Positions 7,199 to 15,917 of a DNA stretch of 42,672 bases are shown here, piece by piece; position 1 is the stretch's first letter; the number at the start of each line of letters is the position of its first letter. The position numbers and the translations under genes are program-made. This DNA comes from an uncultured Acholeplasmataceae bacterium. Its GTDB lineage: Bacteria > Bacillota_I > Bacilli_A > Acholeplasmatales > Acholeplasmataceae. The notes under the pieces are model-generated. The model was not told where the DNA came from. It did no database searches and was given only the letters and a program-made list of their open reading frames with translations. The stretch covers positions 1 through 42,672 of the forward strand of contig CALISC010000073.1 in NCBI GenBank assembly GCA_938041945.1, read 5' to 3'.

Positions 7199-9178
7199 TT
7201 AGTAATAAATTTTAATTTCTTTAATATTAAAACGGTGGTGAGAATTATCTTTAGGTTTTTCTGTCGCTGAAAGTTTTAAACGAAGAGCGTCTGTTGATTC
7301 ACCAATTTCAAGCGAATATAATTTGCCATCAAATTCGTTAATGTCGGTGATTTCTTTTGCAGTTTTCCATTCGCCGTTGACTCTATATTGAATTTCTAAT
7401 TTTTGGAATTTATTGGTGCCTGATTTGTTAGTCCATTTCTCCATAAAAAACTCAATTTTGGATTTAGAAGCAGTTTTTCCTAATTCCATTTCAATATAAC
7501 TGAAAGTGTCATTATCATTTTTGGCAACTGTGAATCCAGTTTTTCCAGAAGAAGCGCTAACACCTTTAAATTTAAGTGTATCATCTGAGCCAGTTATTTG
7601 GTTTTTAACTTTTTGAGTTCTTGCCTTATAACCACTTCCTGCGGGTGATTTAGTAAAATCATAGTGTTTGGTTAGTTTCATGCTGTTTGGATCTTCAGGT
7701 TTATTACCTTGACTAATTAGTTTTACTAATTCTTCAACAAGTTTTTTAAGAGCTTCTAGCTGTTCTGCTTGTTGTTTAGTGTAGCCTTCTTCCCATTTTT
7801 CTAGTTTTACTTTTGCAACTGGGTTGTAAGCATCGTTAAACTCAGTTCTTTTTGCTTGGTCTGCTTTTACGTATTTGCCAGAAACTTGGTCTGGTTCTTT
7901 GTTTTCAAAAGGCAGGTCTTTGATTTCTTTTGCTTTATCTAAAACTCGCTCAGCTTCATCTTTTAATGAATTTTGTTCACCTGTTTTAACTAAACTTTGA
8001 TATTTTTGAACAAGTGTTTTGAAATTGTTGAACTCAGCTTGTAGTTCTTTACTTGCCATTTCAAACTTATTGTCATTTAGTTTTTCTTGAATATCTTCAA
8101 TTTGGGATTTAAGTTCATTTAATTGTTTTTGAGATGCGTGAACATATTGTTTGTCTTTTTTAACTTCACTTGGAATACGGCTAATCCATTCAAGTTGAGT
8201 AAGTTGAATTGCATTTTTAACAGTAGTGTTAACATCTGCGGTAATATTTTTGCCGTCTTCTAGTTTTTTAGTTCCATCTGTTACTAGTTTTTTAACTTCT
8301 TCTAGTTTAGTTTTTAACTCTTCGTATTTAGCCTTTTCTTCGTTTGTAGGTACACGGTCAAAAGTGTATTTAGAAACTGTTTTGTAAAGAGTGTCTAATT
8401 CTTGTTTTTTAGCGTCTGTGGCTTTAATGTATTTAGTTCCTTCGTCAAATTCAGATGCGTCTTTGTCAGACCAAGTCATTGCAAGATAACTTTTTGCTGA
8501 TGCTAAAAGTTTTTGAGCCTGGCTGTTGCTAATGTATCCGTCTTGACGAGCACCTGTTGCTATTTTTGCTAAATTTTGTGTAACTTGGCTTTTAAGAATG
8601 TTATATTCTTTAAGTTCATTTTTAGATAGGTTTTGAGAGTCGGCTGTTTTTAATGCGTTTAGACGTGCAACAAATTTATTTTTATCTGTAGATGTGCGAA
8701 CATATTCTTTGTCTTTTTCTACCATTTCAGGTGCTTTGTTGATAAAATCTAGTGCTGCTAGTCTTTCACCGTCTGCAATAGTTTTGTCAAACTCCGCTTT
8801 ATCTACTTTGTTTGGCTGTGGTGGAGTTGGTTGAGTTCCATCTTTTTTTAGAACTGTGATTGTAAAAGTTTTTTTAGCGTCTTCAATTTGCGCAGTCAAT
8901 TTTACAACTTCGTCATTATCTTGGCGGGCAACTAAAACTTTTCCGTCTTCATCAATTTGCACAACCTTGTCGTTTGAAGATTGCCATTTAATTTTAAATT
9001 TATCAATCTTGGTTGGAACTGTAAAATCTGACTTTACAGTGTCCTTGGTTTCACCTTGAGCAAATTGTAATTCAACGCCTTTAATTATCTTGTGTGGATC
9101 TGCTTTTTTACATGCAAAAGCAAAACCAAAAATTAGCGTTGCTAAGATGAAAAAGAAACTAGTTTTAAGTGCTTTCAT
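7199..9178 (-). CDS. Surface lipoprotein with Ig-like domain and four FIVAR-like repeats
   Basis: A 659-aa secreted lipoprotein. The signal peptide ends in the lipobox FAFAC, giving lipidated C23. Next comes a Big_2-like bacterial Ig domain (IKWQSSNDKVVQIDEDGKV, about 55-75). Then follow four helical modules of roughly 95 residues, each carrying a P-x-x-K-x-YV/I-x-A pattern, which I read as FIVAR-like repeats. The C-terminal 160 residues form a beta-rich, discoidin-like domain. I chose ATG 9178 because AGGGAGAG precedes it and the signal peptide starts there; an in-frame start 13 codons upstream is less likely. Expected role: a long stalk displaying a ligand-binding tip at the cell surface, perhaps for glycan or host matrix. 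The ligand is unknown. Expression is probably under cre control. Confidence 0.85.
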   Translation of the reverse strand: MKALKTSFFFILATLIFGFAFACKKADPHKIIKGVELQFAQGETKDTVKSDFTVPTKIDKFKIKWQSSNDKVVQIDEDGKVLVARQDNDEVVKLTAQIEDAKKTFTITVLKKDGTQPTPPQPNKVDKAEFDKTIADGERLAALDFINKAPEMVEKDKEYVRTSTDKNKFVARLNALKTADSQNLSKNELKEYNILKSQVTQNLAKIATGARQDGYISNSQAQKLLASAKSYLAMTWSDKDASEFDEGTKYIKATDAKKQELDTLYKTVSKYTFDRVPTNEEKAKYEELKTKLEEVKKLVTDGTKKLEDGKNITADVNTTVKNAIQLTQLEWISRIPSEVKKDKQYVHASQKQLNELKSQIEDIQEKLNDNKFEMASKELQAEFNNFKTLVQKYQSLVKTGEQNSLKDEAERVLDKAKEIKDLPFENKEPDQVSGKYVKADQAKRTEFNDAYNPVAKVKLEKWEEGYTKQQAEQLEALKKLVEELVKLISQGNKPEDPNSMKLTKHYDFTKSPAGSGYKARTQKVKNQITGSDDTLKFKGVSASSGKTGFTVAKNDNDTFSYIEMELGKTASKSKIEFFMEKWTNKSGTNKFQKLEIQYRVNGEWKTAKEITDINEFDGKLYSLEIGESTDALRLKLSATEKPKDNSHHRFNIKEIKIYY

Positions 9179-9221
9179 ATATACTCTCCCTAAAGACCAA
9201 AACGTCTTTAAATACAAAAAA

Positions 9222-9250
9222 ATTATACTACAAAAATTGGAAAATGTAAA
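9222..9250 (-). promoter_or_regulatory. Promoter of the FIVAR lipoprotein gene
   Basis: Minus-strand TTTACA (9245-9250), 17-bp spacer, TATAAT (9222-9227). The -35 hexamer lies inside the cre palindrome described separately. Confidence 0.8.
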
Positions 9251-9258
9251 CGCTTACA
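9245..9258. promoter_or_regulatory. cre operator (CcpA-type)
   Basis: TGTAAACGCTTACA fits the Bacillus cre consensus TGWAANCGNTNWCA at every position and is palindromic apart from one base pair. It covers the -35 box of the lipoprotein promoter, so binding should repress. A CcpA-like regulator is encoded about 2 kb away. Confidence 0.8.
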
Positions 9259-9270
9259 TTAGGTAAATTA

Positions 9271-9299
9271 AAAATGGGCCTGTGTTAGCCCATTTTATT
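9271..9299. terminator. Terminator after the 9308-10057 lipoprotein gene
   Basis: A perfect 9-bp stem AAAATGGGC/GCCCATTTT (9271-9279, 9288-9296) with an 8-base loop, just past the stop of the minus-strand lipoprotein gene. T-runs occur on both strands. Confidence 0.8.
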
Positions 9300-9307
9300 T
9301 ATTTTTA

Positions 9308-10057
9308 TTAAAAATTTAAACTTGTAGTTGGAGTAAATCTCAATTGGCCGTTGACTTTTACTAAAAATAAGCCTTCAAAAGATTTTGTAGTGTTTTCTTT
9401 GCCTTTAAGTTCTTGAATTTTCTTAAGCATTGGCTTATTTTTTAATTTTTGTTCTGATCTTCCGTCGTATTTAATTTCATACTCAGTATCAGCAATTGAA
9501 ACTCTAACAGTTATATAGATATATGGTTTGTTGTTTTTTGTTCTAGTTTCTTCTTTGTATTCTTTAATTTCTGCATCAAACTTAACAATTTTATTTTCGT
9601 GTGTTTCAACTTGGCTGGCTGGACGGTTAGAAATATCTACGGATGCGAAAGTTTCATTTAATTTAGTAAACTCTGGTTTTGGGGTTTTTGCGATTTCTTT
9701 GCCATATTGACTTTCGTTTACTACCGCCTTCATGCTTACTTTATCACCAGTCTTAACACCTTTTGCATAGACGAAAGTTAAGTTTAAAGCATTGCCTTCG
9801 CCGTCAATTAGTTTGTTGTAGCCACCAACGTTAACGTAGTAACCCTCAACGTGAATTTTTGTGCCTTTTTCTTTTGTTGCGGCTTCTTTGATGCTCATTT
9901 TTTGAAATCCATCGTCTTCAGGTTGTGGTGTTGGAGCAGGTGCTGGTGCTGGTGGATTTGGTGCAGGATTTGGTTTAGGTGTGTTTTTGCACGCAAACAT
10001 AAATCCGGCTGATAATACTAATACAAATGCTAAAGTGATTTTTTTAAAAATTCCCAT
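9308..10057 (-). CDS. Lipoprotein with proline-rich linker and possible OB-fold domain
   Basis: A 249-aa lipoprotein. The signal peptide begins MGIFKKITLAFVLVLSAG and ends in lipobox FMFAC. A Pro/Ala-rich spacer (KPNPAPNPPAPAPAP) links it to a beta-rich domain. The stretch KGTKIHVEGYYVNVGGYNK, followed by KTGDKVSMKAVV, resembles OB-fold domains of secreted nucleases and nucleic-acid-binding lipoproteins, but this is only a resemblance. The chosen ATG at 10057 has AAAGGAG five bases upstream; an earlier in-frame start would put charged residues before the signal. It has its own promoter and terminator and is not cotranscribed with the FIVAR lipoprotein. Function unknown. Confidence 0.8.
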   Translation of the reverse strand: MGIFKKITLAFVLVLSAGFMFACKNTPKPNPAPNPPAPAPAPTPQPEDDGFQKMSIKEAATKEKGTKIHVEGYYVNVGGYNKLIDGEGNALNLTFVYAKGVKTGDKVSMKAVVNESQYGKEIAKTPKPEFTKLNETFASVDISNRPASQVETHENKIVKFDAEIKEYKEETRTKNNKPYIYITVRVSIADTEYEIKYDGRSEQKLKNKPMLKKIQELKGKENTTKSFEGLFLVKVNGQLRFTPTTSLNF

Positions 10058-10088
10058 TTTGTCTCCTTTTTTAGAAAACTTCACATAT

Positions 10089-10117
10089 AGTATAGACTAT
10101 CAATCTTAAAAATTCAA
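10089..10117 (-). promoter_or_regulatory. Promoter of the 9308-10057 lipoprotein gene
   Basis: Minus-strand TTGAAT (10112-10117), 17-bp spacer, TATACT (10089-10094). The -35 box overlaps the 3' end of the YigZ-family gene. Confidence 0.65.
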
Positions 10118-10713
10118 TCAATATCGGCCAAAAATATAAGCGTTTTCACTTTAAGAGTTTCTATATCGTGGCATTCTTTAAGCGTGCTTAAACTTTCAGA
10201 CGAATCTAGTTTGATTTCTGCGTAAATTTGGTCTTTATATAAAAACTTACTGTCGTTTTGTTTTAAAGTAGAAACAAGGTTAAGTACTTTTTCTTTTGCA
10301 CTGTAGTTAAATCTAAAAGTTGCAAGTATGTAATTTTCTTCTTTGACTCTCTTGATTTTTTTAATGGCTTCAACTGCAAGACTTCGGTAAGTTCTGGTTA
10401 AAGCAGTTAATCCTAACTTAATTCCGCCGTAGAAACGAATAATAACTACAGCAAAATTAGTGGTATCTAGATTTTTAATTGCTGTGTAAATCTGAAAACC
10501 AGCACTACCGCCTGGTTCTTTGTCGTCGCTGAACTTAAAGTTTTGCTTAATTTTATATGCATATACATAGTGAGTAGCACCAGGATATTGCTTCTTTATT
10601 TCTGTTAATTTATGTTCAAAGTCAGCAACAGTTTCTGTCTTTATTACTAAGGTGTAAAAGACCGATTTTTTAATTTCTGTTACTAATTCTATATTGTTTT
10701 TTAATAAATACAC
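10114..10713 (-). CDS. YigZ/IMPACT family protein
   Basis: A 199-aa member of the YigZ/YvyE (UPF0029, Impact N-terminal) family. The signature is clear: SDDKEPGGSAGFQI (DDxEPxGTAG) and VIIRFYGGIKLGLTALTRTY. The C-terminal ferredoxin-like domain follows. Biochemical function is not settled; eukaryotic IMPACT regulates Gcn2, and bacterial members are linked to translation or stress only loosely. I prefer the GTG at 10713, which has GGAGAG upstream and gives the typical family N-terminus before the IKKS motif; the in-frame GTG six codons earlier is poorly placed. It is divergent from the membrane-protein gene at 10763. Confidence 0.88.
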   Translation of the reverse strand: MYLLKNNIELVTEIKKSVFYTLVIKTETVADFEHKLTEIKKQYPGATHYVYAYKIKQNFKFSDDKEPGGSAGFQIYTAIKNLDTTNFAVVIIRFYGGIKLGLTALTRTYRSLAVEAIKKIKRVKEENYILATFRFNYSAKEKVLNLVSTLKQNDSKFLYKDQIYAEIKLDSSESLSTLKECHDIETLKVKTLIFLADID

Positions 10714-10762
10714 TAATCTCTCCGTGTGCACTGTGCTAAAATTACCTAAAGAGGTTTTTTAA

Positions 10763-11161
10763 ATGAAAGAAAAACAAATTTCTCTAACTGCTCTTTATTT
10801 ATATCTTACAACAGTGCTTGCTGCTGTCGCAAGTGCGGTGCTGCTGAGTGCATTTAACTTAATTAAGGCAAATGCTGCTGACTTAAAACCAGAAATTCAG
10901 TCGTCCGCTCAACTTTCTTTGATTTTAACAACAGCGGCAATTTTTTTGATTTTAGCAGTCACGTCAGCTTTTGCTTATTTAATCTTTTATGTACTAACTT
11001 ATATTAAGAACAACCAAATTACTAAAAAGTTTGATTTTGTTTGTTTCTTAATTGGTTTTTTTATTCCAATATTTGCACTTATCTTTATTGTGAAAGTTGG
11101 TCTTTTGCAAAACAAATGTCTTTGCAAAAAAAGATGTAATGCAGAAAGCACTCAAAATTAA
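10763..11161 (+). CDS. Small membrane protein of unknown function
   Basis: A 132-aa protein with three predicted membrane segments: about 9-32, 49-80 and 90-112. A polar loop of 17 residues separates the first two. The tail is cysteine- and lysine-rich (NKCLCKKRCNAE) and probably cytoplasmic. AGAGG precedes the ATG, and an extended -10 (TGCTAAAAT at about 10734) may serve as promoter. The end overlaps the CCA-enzyme gene by 23 bases, so the two are probably cotranscribed. I recognise no family. Confidence 0.7.
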   Translation: MKEKQISLTALYLYLTTVLAAVASAVLLSAFNLIKANAADLKPEIQSSAQLSLILTTAAIFLILAVTSAFAYLIFYVLTYIKNNQITKKFDFVCFLIGFFIPIFALIFIVKVGLLQNKCLCKKRCNAESTQN

Positions 11162-12314
11162 CGTAAAAAATCAAATTGACTTAAAAAACCCCATAATTAT
11201 GGGGGCTTTTTATATTTTAAGAAAACTAGAAGACGCTGGGTATTCTGCTTACATTGTGGGTGGATTTGTTCGTGATCTGGTTTGTGGGTTTAAAAACTTA
11301 AGTACAGATATTGATATCACTACAAGTGCAGAACCCACAGAAATTAAAAAAGTATTTAAGCACACTTTTGACAAAGGCATTAAGTACGGCACAGTTGGCG
11401 TGCTAATAGACGGTGTTGCCTACGACGTGACGACTTACCGTAGTGAAAAAAACTACCAAGACAACAGACACCCTGAAAGTGTTGTTTTTACTAAAGAAAT
11501 TAAAGAAGACTTAGTTAGAAGAGACTTTACGATAAATGCACTAATCCTGGATAAAAACTACACAGTTTTGGACTACGTCGGTGGACTTTCAGACATTAAA
11601 AACAAACAAATTCAAACAATCGGGTTGCCAGACAATCGTTTCAAAGAAGATGCGCTTAGACTAATTCGCCTAATTTACTTTCAAACAAAACTAGGTTTTT
11701 CAATAGAAACTAACACCAAAGCGAGTTTAAATAACCTAAATTATTTAGTTAAAGAAATACACCCAGAACGCATAACAAGCGAGTTTAACAAGGTTTTTTT
11801 AAATGGATATTTTTGTGAGTTTATCAATAATTTACGTGAAACTAAGATGTTTGATATAATTATTAAGCGTAAGTTTACTACCAATCTACTAAATGGTTTT
11901 ATGAACTGCTTAAATGTAGATGAGATGTTGGTTTTTCTGTCTTTCTTTGAAAAACAAGCGAACCCTTATTTTATTTACACAAACAAAGTTAAGAACCAAA
12001 TTAAGTTTGTAAAAAAGATTATTGAAAACAAGTATCTTGAAAAAGATATGCGCGTAAACTTAATTCGCTTTCAAACAGAGACTATTGACCTTGCTTTAAA
12101 AATTGCTAAATATTTTTACAATAGAGACTACTGCCCAAATGAAGTTATTTCAGATGTTAAAAGATATCTTGAAGCAGAAAAATACGTCAAAAGTAAAAAT
12201 ATCAACTACGAAAAACTATTTAAAAATAAAGCAAAGGCTGAATATGGTGAACTTATTTTGATGCTCGTCAAAAAAGTGGCCGATGAAGGATATCAGCTGA
12301 ATGAAATTAATTAA
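11139..12314 (+). CDS. cca: CCA-adding tRNA nucleotidyltransferase
   Basis: Class II tRNA nucleotidyltransferase, 391 aa, which adds or repairs the 3'-CCA of tRNAs without a template. The N-terminal polymerase head shows VGGFVRDLVCG and the catalytic TDIDITT. The RRDFTINAL motif and the RFKEDALRLIRLIYF neck are also typical. I start at ATG 11139, which leaves about 25 residues before YSAYIVGG as in relatives; the SD is weak and translation is probably coupled to the overlapping membrane-protein gene. An extended in-frame start at TTG 11097 is less likely. It reads toward the origin, head-on to replication. Confidence 0.92.
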   Translation: MQKALKINVKNQIDLKNPIIMGAFYILRKLEDAGYSAYIVGGFVRDLVCGFKNLSTDIDITTSAEPTEIKKVFKHTFDKGIKYGTVGVLIDGVAYDVTTYRSEKNYQDNRHPESVVFTKEIKEDLVRRDFTINALILDKNYTVLDYVGGLSDIKNKQIQTIGLPDNRFKEDALRLIRLIYFQTKLGFSIETNTKASLNNLNYLVKEIHPERITSEFNKVFLNGYFCEFINNLRETKMFDIIIKRKFTTNLLNGFMNCLNVDEMLVFLSFFEKQANPYFIYTNKVKNQIKFVKKIIENKYLEKDMRVNLIRFQTETIDLALKIAKYFYNRDYCPNEVISDVKRYLEAEKYVKSKNINYEKLFKNKAKAEYGELILMLVKKVADEGYQLNEIN

Positions 12315-12331
12315 AAAAACAAATCTAAGAC

Positions 12332-13837
12332 TTAAAAATTTTGGTTTTTTTGCTTTCTTAAAAAGACACACAATAAAGTTGCTTTTCTATATTTTAGTTG
12401 TAGCAAATAATAATTATAACTATTAAAATAGTCACTTTCCTTTAACACTTCAAATAAACCCGGAAACTCAACGAAAGGGTTTGAGTTGCCTTGGTATTTT
12501 AAAATTATTTTATTTCGCCTTTTTTCAAATTCAGAGATAGGGGTTTCTACACCCCATTTTTTAATTTCTGAAAGTGAGCCCATCACGGTTGAAACTCGGC
12601 TGTAGGCTAAGTTTTTAAAATCAATTAGTTTAAGTTCAGGGTAAATTAAAGCCATGTAAAAAAGAATACGCGCAACTTCTCCGCTTGAGTTTTTAGACGG
12701 CCAAAATTGTTGGTTTTTAAGAGAGTATCTAAAAGAATTTGATAAATCTTGGTGCTCGCTAAAAAAATAGTTTGACCTAAACTGATTGACTTTAGCGGTT
12801 GAAAGTCTAAGATTATGCAAATCAGTTCTAATGTCGCGATCGCTTTGTTGAACCCTTTTCCGGCCAAGGCGAGAATTGGGCCAGACGTGTTCTTTGTTGA
12901 GTTCTTTGCCATCCCAAACAGCCGGATATAGTTTGTTATCGTAGATTGTGGTAATTTGTGTAAGGTCATCAATTGACTTGTCTGAGTTTATCAGTACACC
13001 TTGACATTGACTGTATGCAAGATAAGTACGAGGTTTAAAGTTTTCCTTTAAAGATGCGATTAAAGAACTTATCTCTGCCTTGTTTTTTTTATTTATTTTT
13101 TCAAGTTGAATCTCGTTGTTGATGTTATTTTCCGCACAAATATAGGGTAAATATAAGAATGTTGTGTATTTTTGTTGATTAATAGATATGTATTTAGTTT
13201 TAATAAAAATCAACTCTCCCACCATATAGTTAGGCTTTTCTGGGTATACTTTTATGCTTTCAAAGTTTTGAAAATTAGCAGTGACTTTACCTAAATACTC
13301 TTGTTTAGAAAATTGATAAATTAGTTTCTCAACTTCTTTTTCGTACCCTAATTCTGTTAAATTGCTTTGCTTAAATTTAGTAAAAGCATTTATAAAACTT
13401 GGGTCAAAATTATAGTAGTTTAACTTTTCTATTACGTTAATTATTTTAGTTTTTTCGCCCAACAAAGCGTTTTTATAGCCTTTAATTTCTAAAATAAATT
13501 CTTTTTTAAATCCGGTAATTTCTGCTACTAACTTAGTTTTTGTATCTAAAAAAGGTTGGGTAACATCTCCAGTTTTTAAGTCGATTAACTTGTTATTTGC
13601 AGACCAATTTACAGTTTTTCCAAGATACAGTTTTGGTAAATAAACTTTAGTTAAAATTTCATTTTTAAAACTTTGTTCAATTGAAAGTCCTGAGGTTGGA
13701 TTGTTTTTATTGCCCAAGTTTTTGAGCAATAAAAAAACAACAACCAAAGAGATTGCTATAGACAAAAGTGTAGCCTCAGCTACATTGAAAAATTGACTTC
13801 TTCTCCTTTTGTCAATAATTTCAATGGTGTTGTTCAT
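12332..13837 (-). CDS. Membrane-anchored endonuclease I family nuclease
   Basis: A 501-aa protein anchored by one N-terminal membrane segment (about 20-39). An Ig-like region follows (VNWSANNKLIDLKTGDVTQP, 76-95). The C-terminal half is an endonuclease I (EndA/NucM, beta-beta-alpha metal) domain: KEHVWPNS at 315-322, DLHNL at 339-343 and N351 with RSN at 354-356, matching the family pattern EHVWP ... DLHxL ... N..RSN. It should cut DNA outside the membrane, for nutrient acquisition or DNA uptake. It begins 21 bases after asnS without a visible SD, so expression likely depends on read-through from asnS. It is distinct from the Gram-positive competence nuclease EndA. Confidence 0.85.
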   Translation of the reverse strand: MNNTIEIIDKRRRSQFFNVAEATLLSIAISLVVVFLLLKNLGNKNNPTSGLSIEQSFKNEILTKVYLPKLYLGKTVNWSANNKLIDLKTGDVTQPFLDTKTKLVAEITGFKKEFILEIKGYKNALLGEKTKIINVIEKLNYYNFDPSFINAFTKFKQSNLTELGYEKEVEKLIYQFSKQEYLGKVTANFQNFESIKVYPEKPNYMVGELIFIKTKYISINQQKYTTFLYLPYICAENNINNEIQLEKINKKNKAEISSLIASLKENFKPRTYLAYSQCQGVLINSDKSIDDLTQITTIYDNKLYPAVWDGKELNKEHVWPNSRLGRKRVQQSDRDIRTDLHNLRLSTAKVNQFRSNYFFSEHQDLSNSFRYSLKNQQFWPSKNSSGEVARILFYMALIYPELKLIDFKNLAYSRVSTVMGSLSEIKKWGVETPISEFEKRRNKIILKYQGNSNPFVEFPGLFEVLKESDYFNSYNYYLLQLKYRKATLLCVFLRKQKNQNF

Positions 13838-13858
13838 TTAGAAATTATTTTTAATTTA

Positions 13859-15223
13859 TTAGTAGTTTAGATTTTTAGAGGTTCTTGGAAAAGGCACTAC
13901 ATCTCGGATGTTTTCAATACCAGTTATAAACATCACAAGTCGCTCAAAGCCAAGTCCAAAGCCTGCAGACTGAGTACCACCGTGTCTTCTTAAATCCAGG
14001 TACCATTTAAGTGGCTCAACGTCCATTTTAAGTTCTTGCATACGACTAAGTAATTTATTGTAGTCGTCTTCTCGCTGTGAACCACCAATTAACTCACCAG
14101 ACTTAGCAACAAGCAAATCACAGGCAGCCACAGTTTTGTTGTCGTCATTTTGTTTCATGTAAAAGGCTTTGATTTCTTTTGGCCAATTATAGATAAAAAC
14201 AGGTGATTTAAAATAAACATCAGTTAAGTATTTCTCATGTTCAGTAAATATATCTTGACCGTGCTTTGGTTCGTTTTCAAACTTAACCTTAGCTTTCTTT
14301 AAAATATCTATCGCCTCGGCGTGAGTGACTCTCGCAAAAGGTTTGTCTTTAACTTCAGTTAGCCTGTCAATTAAACCAGGTTCTACAAATTTATTAAAAA
14401 GAGTAAGCTCTGGCTGCAGTTTTAAAAACGCTTCATTTACTAAGAATTTAACCATTTCCTCGGCTAAAGCCATGTCTTTTTCAAGGTCAAAGAAAGCAAT
14501 TTCAGGTTCTACCATCCAAAACTCAGCAGCGTGCTTTGGAGTATTTGACTTTTCTGCTCTAAAAGTGGGTCCAAAAGTGTAGACTCTTTGAAAGGCTTGA
14601 GCGTAGGCTTCGGCGTGTAGTTGTCCGGTTACAGTCAGGTTTGCCTTCTTTTCAAAAAAATCTTTTTTATAGTCAGTTTGACCTGGTTTTAGCGTAGAGA
14701 CTACAAACATCTCACCCGCTCCCTCTCCATCATTAGAAGTTATGATTGGAGAGTTCAGATAAATGAAGCCTTTTTCTTGAAAGAAGGCGTGAATAGCATG
14801 TGCAAGCACTGAGCGAGTCCTAAAAACTGCGTTAAATAAGTTAGTGCGTGGCCTTAACTCCAAATGCTCTCGCAAAAACTCACGAGTATGTCTTTTGGGT
14901 TGAATAGGGTAATCAGGATCTGTGTTTTTAACGATCTTAACTTCACTTGCTTTAATTTCAAAACTTTGTTCGCGGTCTGGAGTCAAAATTACCACACCGG
15001 TAACTGAAATTGAAGCACCTGAGTTTAACTTAGCAACATCAACAAAATTACTCAAACCAGCCTCGTAAATTACTTGGATGTTTTCAAGTCTAAGTCCGTC
15101 GTTTAAAGCGATAAACCCAAATTCTTTTTGGTCGCGATTTGTTTTAATCCAGCCGTTTAAAGTAACTTCTTTGCCTGCGTAATCTTGGAAGTTAGTGGCT
15201 AAAATTTGTGAATCTATTACCAT
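13859..15223 (-). CDS. asnS: Asparaginyl-tRNA synthetase
   Basis: Class IIb synthetase for tRNA-Asn, 454 aa. It has an N-terminal OB-fold anticodon-binding domain (VTLNGWIKTNRDQKEFGFI) and a C-terminal catalytic core. Motif 2 is FRAEKSNTPKHAAEFWMVEP; motif 3 is GFGLGFERLVMF. HAEAYAQAFQRVYTFGPTF fits AsnRS rather than AspRS. The ATG has AAAGGAG upstream. A direct AsnRS means Asn-tRNA need not be made by the GatCAB route. Confidence 0.96.
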   Translation of the reverse strand: MVIDSQILATNFQDYAGKEVTLNGWIKTNRDQKEFGFIALNDGLRLENIQVIYEAGLSNFVDVAKLNSGASISVTGVVILTPDREQSFEIKASEVKIVKNTDPDYPIQPKRHTREFLREHLELRPRTNLFNAVFRTRSVLAHAIHAFFQEKGFIYLNSPIITSNDGEGAGEMFVVSTLKPGQTDYKKDFFEKKANLTVTGQLHAEAYAQAFQRVYTFGPTFRAEKSNTPKHAAEFWMVEPEIAFFDLEKDMALAEEMVKFLVNEAFLKLQPELTLFNKFVEPGLIDRLTEVKDKPFARVTHAEAIDILKKAKVKFENEPKHGQDIFTEHEKYLTDVYFKSPVFIYNWPKEIKAFYMKQNDDNKTVAACDLLVAKSGELIGGSQREDDYNKLLSRMQELKMDVEPLKWYLDLRRHGGTQSAGFGLGFERLVMFITGIENIRDVVPFPRTSKNLNY

Positions 15224-15288
15224 CGCTGCTCCTTTTTTTATTTAAGATATCAATATAGTTGTTTAAGTAAATAAAAATTACTCAAAAA

Positions 15289-15915
15289 CTAATCTTCTTG
15301 CTCTTGGCTAGGTTTTTTGTTTTCAACAAAAGAGATTGTCAAAACTCGGTCTTTACCTTCACCGTGTGAATGGGTTTGGATTTTCTTCCAGTCGCTTAAT
15401 TTTTCGTGAATTATGTGGCGCTCATATGAGTTTAAATTTTTAAGTTCTACAGATGCCTTGCTTGCCAAGACTTTTTTAGCCTCTTTGGTTGCCAGAATCT
15501 CTAAAATAGTTTTACGTTTAGCAAGGTAGCCAGAAATGTCTAAAACAACTTCTGTTTGCTCTTCACAAAACTGTTTAGTTGCAATTTTTGTCAAAACAGC
15601 AAGAGCGTGCAAAGTATTTCCACGGTTTCCGATTAAAAAAGCGTTTTCAGAAGTCTCTAAATTAAAAACAATTAGTTTGCCTTGTTCAAGAGTTCTAAAC
15701 TCAATTTTAAGGTCAATATTTAGCGCTTTAAAGACGTTTTCTAAATACTCTTTGGCAATCAGTGCAGGAGATTGTTTTACAAAAACATTAAAAGTGCCAG
15801 GAGTAGTTGGAATTGCTTTAAGTTGGGTTGGGTTGCAAAGTAGTTCTTTGGCAGCAATTTGAATGGCTGCCTCTGCAGATTCTGCTTGAATGTTGTCAAG
15901 TTCTTTAATATTCAT
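15289..15915 (-). CDS. khpB: RNA-binding protein KhpB (Jag)
   Basis: A 208-aa Jag/KhpB/EloR protein. An N-terminal Jag domain (about 1-50) is followed by a KH domain (VFNLETSENAFLIGNRGNT) with a near-GxxG loop (IGNRG). A C-terminal R3H domain follows, with LNSYERHIIHEKL carrying the R-x3-H signature. With KhpA it binds many RNAs and affects cell elongation in Bacillota. It lies two bases after yidC, the standard rpmH-rnpA-yidC-jag arrangement left of the origin. Confidence 0.93.
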   Translation of the reverse strand: MNIKELDNIQAESAEAAIQIAAKELLCNPTQLKAIPTTPGTFNVFVKQSPALIAKEYLENVFKALNIDLKIEFRTLEQGKLIVFNLETSENAFLIGNRGNTLHALAVLTKIATKQFCEEQTEVVLDISGYLAKRKTILEILATKEAKKVLASKASVELKNLNSYERHIIHEKLSDWKKIQTHSHGEGKDRVLTISFVENKKPSQEQED

Positions 15916-15917
15916 AA

